8,387 nt of DNA from an uncultured Ruminococcus sp. (GTDB taxonomy: Bacteria > Bacillota > Clostridia > Oscillospirales > Acutalibacteraceae), in contig CAMKNF010000086.1 of NCBI GenBank assembly GCA_946414115.1, positions 1 to 8,387 of the forward strand. The letters run 5' to 3'. Position 1 is the stretch's first letter. Every line of letters starts with the position of its first letter. Below are positions 4,794 to 8,387 of the stretch, one piece after another. The translations under genes and the position numbers were made by a program. The notes under the pieces were generated by a model. That model was not told the DNA's origin, did no database searches, and saw only the letters and a list, made by a program, of their open reading frames with translations.

Positions 4794-4815
4794 GCATTTT
4801 GATACTATTTTGACT
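4782..4815. repeat. Inverted/direct repeat cluster TCAAAAT upstream of mazG
   Basis: AGTCAAAAT (4782-4790) is perfectly inverted at 4807-4815 (ATTTTGACT), and a third copy, ATTTTGA, lies between at 4796-4802. The same-strand copies start 11 bp apart, about one helical turn. It could form alternative hairpins (7 bp with a 5-base loop, or 9 bp with a 16-base loop) at the end of the flippase mRNA, or serve as a protein-binding operator at the mazG promoter. The sequence does not settle which. Confidence 0.5.
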
Positions 4816-4829
4816 CGTACCTAACTATT

Positions 4830-6641
4830 TTAACCAATCATATGCCATTTTTCAAGTGCTTTTGCAATTTTTTCTCCTTTTGGAAGGAGTTTTATTTCTG
4901 TTGCAGTAAAAGCACGCATAATAAGCAGTAAAATTATATACACAATTACGGCTGCTGCTATAGCAATAATTGTTGACAGCCTTTGAGGAATCAATGATGA
5001 CAACAGCATATTTGTAAAGAATGCTGCCGCTGAACTGAACACCGCACCGATTAGAGGCTTAATTGTTGTTGAGAAGAAATCAATTGATACCTTAGAATAT
5101 TTGACAAGCAAATACATTCCAATTACAAATATTGTTGCAAAGCTTATGAGTGTACCTGCTGTTGCACCCTGAATATTAAACTCGGGAATACTTACAAACA
5201 TCCAGGAAGTTGCAATTTTTATCAGCATACAGACTGTGTAAAGCTTTAATGGCAAATTCACCTTTCCGATTCCGTTAAGCATACTGCAAACAGGCGTTAC
5301 TGCGGCTGTAAAGATTGCAGTTATTCCGTACAAAGTAAGTACGTTGCCGCCGATTTCTGCGATAGCTTTGTCTGAATATATGAACGCCATAATCGGATGT
5401 GAAAGCACGCAAAGTCCAAGCGACATAGGAAGCGTGAACATCATTGTCATTCTGATTACAGTTTCTATTGACCGTTTCAGTTCTTCTTTATTTCCTTTTG
5501 TCCACGCACTTGTAACGTTAGGCATTGCGCTTGAACCAAACACTTGCGTTACGGCAGTTACAAGCTGCATAAGCGTCAGCGCTGACGAGAAACAACCCCA
5601 GAGTCGTGTGTGAATTGTGGGCGGTATTCCGGTGGAGCTTTCTCCGTAGAATGCCTCTTTGGGATAAAATTCTTTGTATTGTGCATACAGTACGTCAGGA
5701 TTTGTCTGTGACATATTTGAAAGAATATTCTGTATGATAATCTGGTCAATAAGATTTCCCAGACTCATTACAAGCGTACCGGTTGCAATGGGAATAGCAG
5801 TTTTGCAGATTATAATAAAGGTTTCTCTTTGTGCCCTTGAAGCAACAGAGCTTTGATAATATTCTTTTGGAATACCGTCTCCGCCGATTTTATATTTAAG
5901 GAAGAGGAACAGAAATGACAAGAAGCTTCCCAGGGTAATTCCGCAGATTGCACCGGCAACGGAAAAAGCAAGTATTGTATTCTGCGCCTCTGTTTCGGTA
6001 GCAAAGGTATACCACAAAAAAGTACCTGTCTGATTATAGGAATCAATACCGAAGCGCATTACAAGATAAGCGCAAAGGGTACCTATCAGAAGCTTTATTC
6101 CCGCCTCAATAATTTCAGAAATTGCCGTAGGCGTCATATTACGCTGGCCTTCAAAATAGCCTCGGTATATAGAAGCGATACAGCCAAACAGTATAGTCGG
6201 GGCAAGACAGAGCATTGCGTGAAGTGAATACGGCGAGTTAATGAACTGAACATAAACAAAGCTGCTGCCAATCATCGCAATCAGGCAGACTATTCCGACA
6301 ATTGAAAAAAGCGGAACTGAAATTTTATGTATCAGTTTTACATCATTATAGCGCTTTTCAGCCATATTCTGGGATACAAGACGAGAAATTGCAATCGGCA
6401 GACCACCTGTCGCTACCGTAAAAATTACGCAAAAGATTTCATAGGCGTTGCTGTAGAGTCCCATACCCATTGAAGCAACGTCTTCGCCGAACATTGAATA
6501 AATATTGGTCAGTAATATTTTGTCAAGAAGTCCGAATACCTTGACTATAACCATACTCAATGTTAAAATTGCCGCACCCTTTAAAAAAGTTTGCGAGACA
6601 TCTTTTTCGGAAGTGGCGACAGCATTATATTTTTTTGACAA
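4830..6641 (-). CDS. MOP-superfamily polysaccharide/lipid flippase, YabM/SpoVB type
   Basis: A 603-residue multi-pass membrane protein of the MurJ/SpoVB/RfbX exporter group, which flips lipid-linked cell-wall or polysaccharide precursors. Seen: about 14 hydrophobic segments spread across residues 20-575; the SpoVB-type motif YRGYFEGQRNMTPTAIS at 159-175; the early stretch TGGLPIAISRLVSQ at 78-91; and SMLNGIGKVNLPLK at 453-466. Hydrophilic loops at about 200-224 and 305-346 make it longer than typical SpoVB/YabM proteins (roughly 520-530). The start is TTG at 6641, supported by AAAAGGTGA ending 6 bases upstream; no nearby ATG fits. It stands first in the cluster before mazG, the place of yabM in B. 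subtilis, which favours a YabM-like housekeeping exporter over a sporulation-specific SpoVB. The exact substrate is unknown. Confidence 0.88.
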   Translation of the reverse strand: MSKKYNAVATSEKDVSQTFLKGAAILTLSMVIVKVFGLLDKILLTNIYSMFGEDVASMGMGLYSNAYEIFCVIFTVATGGLPIAISRLVSQNMAEKRYNDVKLIHKISVPLFSIVGIVCLIAMIGSSFVYVQFINSPYSLHAMLCLAPTILFGCIASIYRGYFEGQRNMTPTAISEIIEAGIKLLIGTLCAYLVMRFGIDSYNQTGTFLWYTFATETEAQNTILAFSVAGAICGITLGSFLSFLFLFLKYKIGGDGIPKEYYQSSVASRAQRETFIIICKTAIPIATGTLVMSLGNLIDQIIIQNILSNMSQTNPDVLYAQYKEFYPKEAFYGESSTGIPPTIHTRLWGCFSSALTLMQLVTAVTQVFGSSAMPNVTSAWTKGNKEELKRSIETVIRMTMMFTLPMSLGLCVLSHPIMAFIYSDKAIAEIGGNVLTLYGITAIFTAAVTPVCSMLNGIGKVNLPLKLYTVCMLIKIATSWMFVSIPEFNIQGATAGTLISFATIFVIGMYLLVKYSKVSIDFFSTTIKPLIGAVFSSAAAFFTNMLLSSLIPQRLSTIIAIAAAVIVYIILLLIMRAFTATEIKLLPKGEKIAKALEKWHMIG

Positions 6642-6689
6642 ATCAAATCACCTTTTGTAATTATTTTAAACAAATCAATATACATACTA

Positions 6690-6717
6690 ACGGGCGGCAA
6701 AATATTATGTCGCCCGT
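6690..6717 (-). terminator. GC-rich hairpin between the zinc-ribbon gene and the flippase gene
   Basis: ACGGGCGGC (6690-6698) pairs with GTCGCCCGT (6709-6717), 9 bp with one G-T pair and a 10-base loop. On the minus strand it is followed by TAGTATGTATATTG, only moderately T-rich. It is 35 bp after the zinc-ribbon stop, so it is probably that gene's terminator, perhaps incomplete. Confidence 0.6.
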
Positions 6718-6752
6718 AAATACTGTTAAATTAGAATATGATTATCAGCAGA

Positions 6753-7208
6753 TTATTCTACCGTTTCAGTGTTTTCTTCTGTGTCCGTGCTTTCAACGGT
6801 TTCCGAAGCTTTTGCAGACGAAAAATCATCATTAACTTCATCAAGCCTTGCACCGCAGATATTGCAGAACACCGAGTTTTTGGGAACGTTTGCATCACAC
6901 TGCGGACATTTTTTCTGATTTTTTGAAGCCGCAATATGCTCGTTGATTATGTTAAGATTGTCCTTTAACTCTGTGATTTCAGCAACAGTCTGCTGAACCT
7001 GACCTGACAAATCAATTCCGTGAACCTGCTCTTTATAGGTAAGTGCTCCGAGGTCACGAAGCTTTTTGTTGATTTCTCCCCTGATTTCAGCAGCGGTTAT
7101 TTTATGCTTTGATGCGTCATAAACATCAGAAGCCTTTTTTGAAACAGCAGAAGCTGCCGCTTTTGCATTAACAACAACATCATCAAAAATCTCATCAAAT
7201 TTTCCCAT
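6753..7208 (-). CDS. Small zinc-ribbon protein with helical N-terminus, function unknown
   Basis: A 151-residue protein of a kind common in Firmicutes but without known function. Seen: an N-terminal amphipathic, Ala/Lys-rich region (1-55); a helical or coiled-coil-like stretch VQQTVAEITELKDNLNIINEHI at about 71-92; a zinc ribbon CPQC (101-104) with CNIC (115-118); and an acidic, Ser/Thr/Glu-rich disordered tail (about 123-151). There is no signal peptide or membrane segment, so it is predicted to be cytoplasmic. The start ATG at 7208 was chosen because AAAGG lies upstream and the promoter at 7276-7304 would initiate near 7269; the frame is open further upstream, but that part precedes the predicted transcript start. 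It is transcribed separately from hemZ by its own strong promoter, and a hairpin follows. No partner can be inferred from the neighbours. Confidence 0.8.
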   Translation of the reverse strand: MGKFDEIFDDVVVNAKAAASAVSKKASDVYDASKHKITAAEIRGEINKKLRDLGALTYKEQVHGIDLSGQVQQTVAEITELKDNLNIINEHIAASKNQKKCPQCDANVPKNSVFCNICGARLDEVNDDFSSAKASETVESTDTEENTETVE

Positions 7209-7275
7209 AATAATACCAGCCTTTCTGAAAAAATATAATAAAGTTTTGCGAGTAAAATATTTATAAGTTACGCAT

Positions 7276-7304
7276 ATTATATCACTGTTTATCACAATAA
7301 TCAA
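7276..7304 (-). promoter_or_regulatory. Promoter of the zinc-ribbon gene with dyad overlap
   Basis: On the minus strand, TTGATT (7299-7304), a 17-bp spacer and TATAAT (7276-7281) with TG one base upstream (TGATATAAT, extended -10). The predicted start is near 7269, giving a leader of about 60 nt. The spacer carries two roughly centred dyads: ACTGTT (7284-7289)/AACAGT (7303-7308) and TTAT-CACA-ATAA (7289-7300). Both cover the region a repressor would use. Confidence 0.75.
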
Positions 7305-7309
7305 CAGTT

Positions 7310-8387
7310 TTATTTACCATAAAATCTCATTATTGACGACTTTCTTTCTATTAGTTCATCGAAACGGTCTACATATTCATACGGATACTTAAAGTTGAAT
7401 ATTCGTTCAAGATAATCAGTTTCATTATTTTTAAGCTTTGTTACTCCTCCCGAACCGCAGGCAAGAATTGTGTGGGTTTCATCCATAACATAGACATTGT
7501 ACAGACTTTCAAAGCCTTTTTTTGACCAGCCGACATTTTCAAGATTACCTACCATTCTGCTCTGGCGGTACATATAATACGGGATATACTCATCAGATGT
7601 AAGTGTTTTTTGAGTATATTCGAGCATTTTTCTTGCAGCTTCAGCGTCTTCCCTGTTGAGCGTTTTGCCGATATTCGTAAGAGTTGACGCACGCTTCATA
7701 CAAAGCGTATGTACGGTGATACATTCAGGAGATAAGGCACGGACGCTGTCAAGAGAATTTACAAAGCTTTCCTCGGTATCAGTAGGAAGTCCTGCAATTA
7801 AATCGGTATTTATATTGTCAAATCCACATTTTCTTGCAAGCTCAAAAGCAGTAAAAAACTGTTCCGAGTTGTGCTTTCTACCGATTTCTCTTAATACATT
7901 ATCATTTACAGTCTGCGGATTTATGCTTATTCTGTCAACTTTATTTTCTTTTAAAGCACAAAGACGTTCTTTATCAATAGTATCTGGGCGACCTGCTTCA
8001 ACCGTAAATTCCCTGCAAGTTGACATATCAAAGCTGTTCCTGACTGTTTTCAGCACCTTGTCAAGCTGTTCTTCATTAAGCGTTGTTGGCGTTCCGCCAC
8101 CGAAATATACAGTTTCAAGTCTTAAGCCAAGGTCTGAAGCAATCTTCGCTGTTATCTTTATCTCCTCACAGAGAAGCTCGGTATATGGTTCAATTAACTT
8201 TTTAGCACGCTCAACAGACGACATTACAAAGGAACAATAACTGCACCTTGACGGACAGAAAGGGATTCCGACATAAAGGCTGAATGATTCGGGACGTGAA
8301 AGGTCGAGAATTTTCTTCTCGTTTTTCTCTGAGCCTTTTCGTATAATCTGCATCCATACGCCGCTTTTGGAGAGATAGACATATTCA
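7310..8387 (-). CDS. hemZ: HemZ, coproporphyrinogen dehydrogenase-like radical SAM enzyme (5' end outside the window)
   Basis: The C-terminal 358 or so residues of HemZ, a radical-SAM relative of oxygen-independent coproporphyrinogen III oxidase (HemN/HemW group). HemZ is annotated for converting coproporphyrinogen III to protoporphyrinogen, though direct evidence for many family members is thin. Numbered from the internal Met at 8353: the [4Fe-4S] motif CPSRCSYC with Cys33, Cys37 and Cys40 after VGIPF; the SAM-binding GGGTPT at 85-90; EAGRPD with Glu119; RISINPQT at 141-148; and the HemZ-specific tail MYRQSRMVGNLENVG followed by ACGSGG. The frame stays open without a stop from 8353 to the right edge (…VYLSKSGVW-M…). 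Known HemZ proteins have about 150 further N-terminal residues, so the true start lies beyond the window and the Met at 8353 is internal. The stop is 6 bp before the -35 of the next gene's promoter, with no clear terminator between. Confidence 0.93.
   Translation of the reverse strand, partial: EYVYLSKSGVWMQIIRKGSEKNEKKILDLSRPESFSLYVGIPFCPSRCSYCSFVMSSVERAKKLIEPYTELLCEEIKITAKIASDLGLRLETVYFGGGTPTTLNEEQLDKVLKTVRNSFDMSTCREFTVEAGRPDTIDKERLCALKENKVDRISINPQTVNDNVLREIGRKHNSEQFFTAFELARKCGFDNINTDLIAGLPTDTEESFVNSLDSVRALSPECITVHTLCMKRASTLTNIGKTLNREDAEAARKMLEYTQKTLTSDEYIPYYMYRQSRMVGNLENVGWSKKGFESLYNVYVMDETHTILACGSGGVTKLKNNETDYLERIFNFKYPYEYVDRFDELIERKSSIMRFYGK

Noticed and set aside
5810..6046. Minus-strand open frame within the flippase gene
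   Set aside because: It lies in another frame of a clear membrane protein gene and shows no domain or start signal.
7209..7304. Upstream extension of the zinc-ribbon gene by 32 codons
   Set aside because: The extension overlaps the promoter and lies largely before the predicted transcript start near 7269; its residues are hydrophobic and atypical, while the ATG at 7208 has a ribosome binding site.
7656..8240. Long open frame on the plus strand opposite hemZ
   Set aside because: It is antisense to a well-conserved radical-SAM gene, lacks a ribosome binding site and has no recognisable domain; it is a by-product of hemZ codon use.

Overview
The window looks like one end of an assembled contig from a low-to-moderate GC Firmicute, most likely a gut Clostridia member (Ruminococcus/Oscillospiraceae-like). 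This rests on AT-rich intergenic DNA, strong AGGAGG-type ribosome binding sites, HemZ, a YabM/SpoVB-type flippase, and the mazG–hup–rqcP gene order. The species assignment is inference only. Bases 1-44 are not biological: they match the 3' part of the Illumina TruSeq/P5 adapter, so the left edge is a contig end.

Layout from left to right. (1) On the minus strand lie the first two genes of a polar amino acid ABC importer: a lipoprotein substrate-binding protein (858-1697), then a permease (64-795). The ATPase expected next is cut off at the adapter. The binding protein has its two halves in swapped order, i.e. it is a circular permutation of the usual family-3 fold. (2) A divergent AT-rich promoter region (1698-1908) leads rightward into a CorA-type metal-ion channel (1909-2820). 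(3) A tRNA-Ser(GGA) gene with its own promoter (2829-2964) is followed by about 370 bp of gene-free DNA. That stretch holds three terminator-like hairpins, a second copy of the last 14 bases of the tRNA, and an extra perfect hairpin. It looks like a recombination or integration scar at the tRNA 3' end. (4) A minus-strand cluster reads flippase (4830-6641), mazG (3947-4750), HU (3656-3931) and rqcP (3332-3574). It corresponds to the yabM-yabN-(hup)-yabO part of the Firmicute yab/divIC region, and the sporulation genes yabP/yabQ and divIC do not follow. (5) A small zinc-ribbon protein (6753-7208) has its own strong promoter. (6) A 5'-truncated hemZ radical-SAM gene (7310 to the right edge) closes the window.

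How the parts fit together: housekeeping functions dominate. They are amino acid uptake, divalent-cation transport, clearance of stalled ribosomes (RqcP), nucleotide-pool sanitation (MazG), nucleoid structure (HU), envelope precursor export (flippase) and a tetrapyrrole-type radical-SAM enzyme. Three promoters (tRNA-Ser, mazG, zinc-ribbon gene) share the exact form TTGATT-N17-TATAAT. The items most worth a second look are the permuted binding protein, the scar behind the tRNA, and the mazG promoter, whose predicted start point coincides with an ATG. No CRISPR array, complete insertion sequence or defence system is visible.
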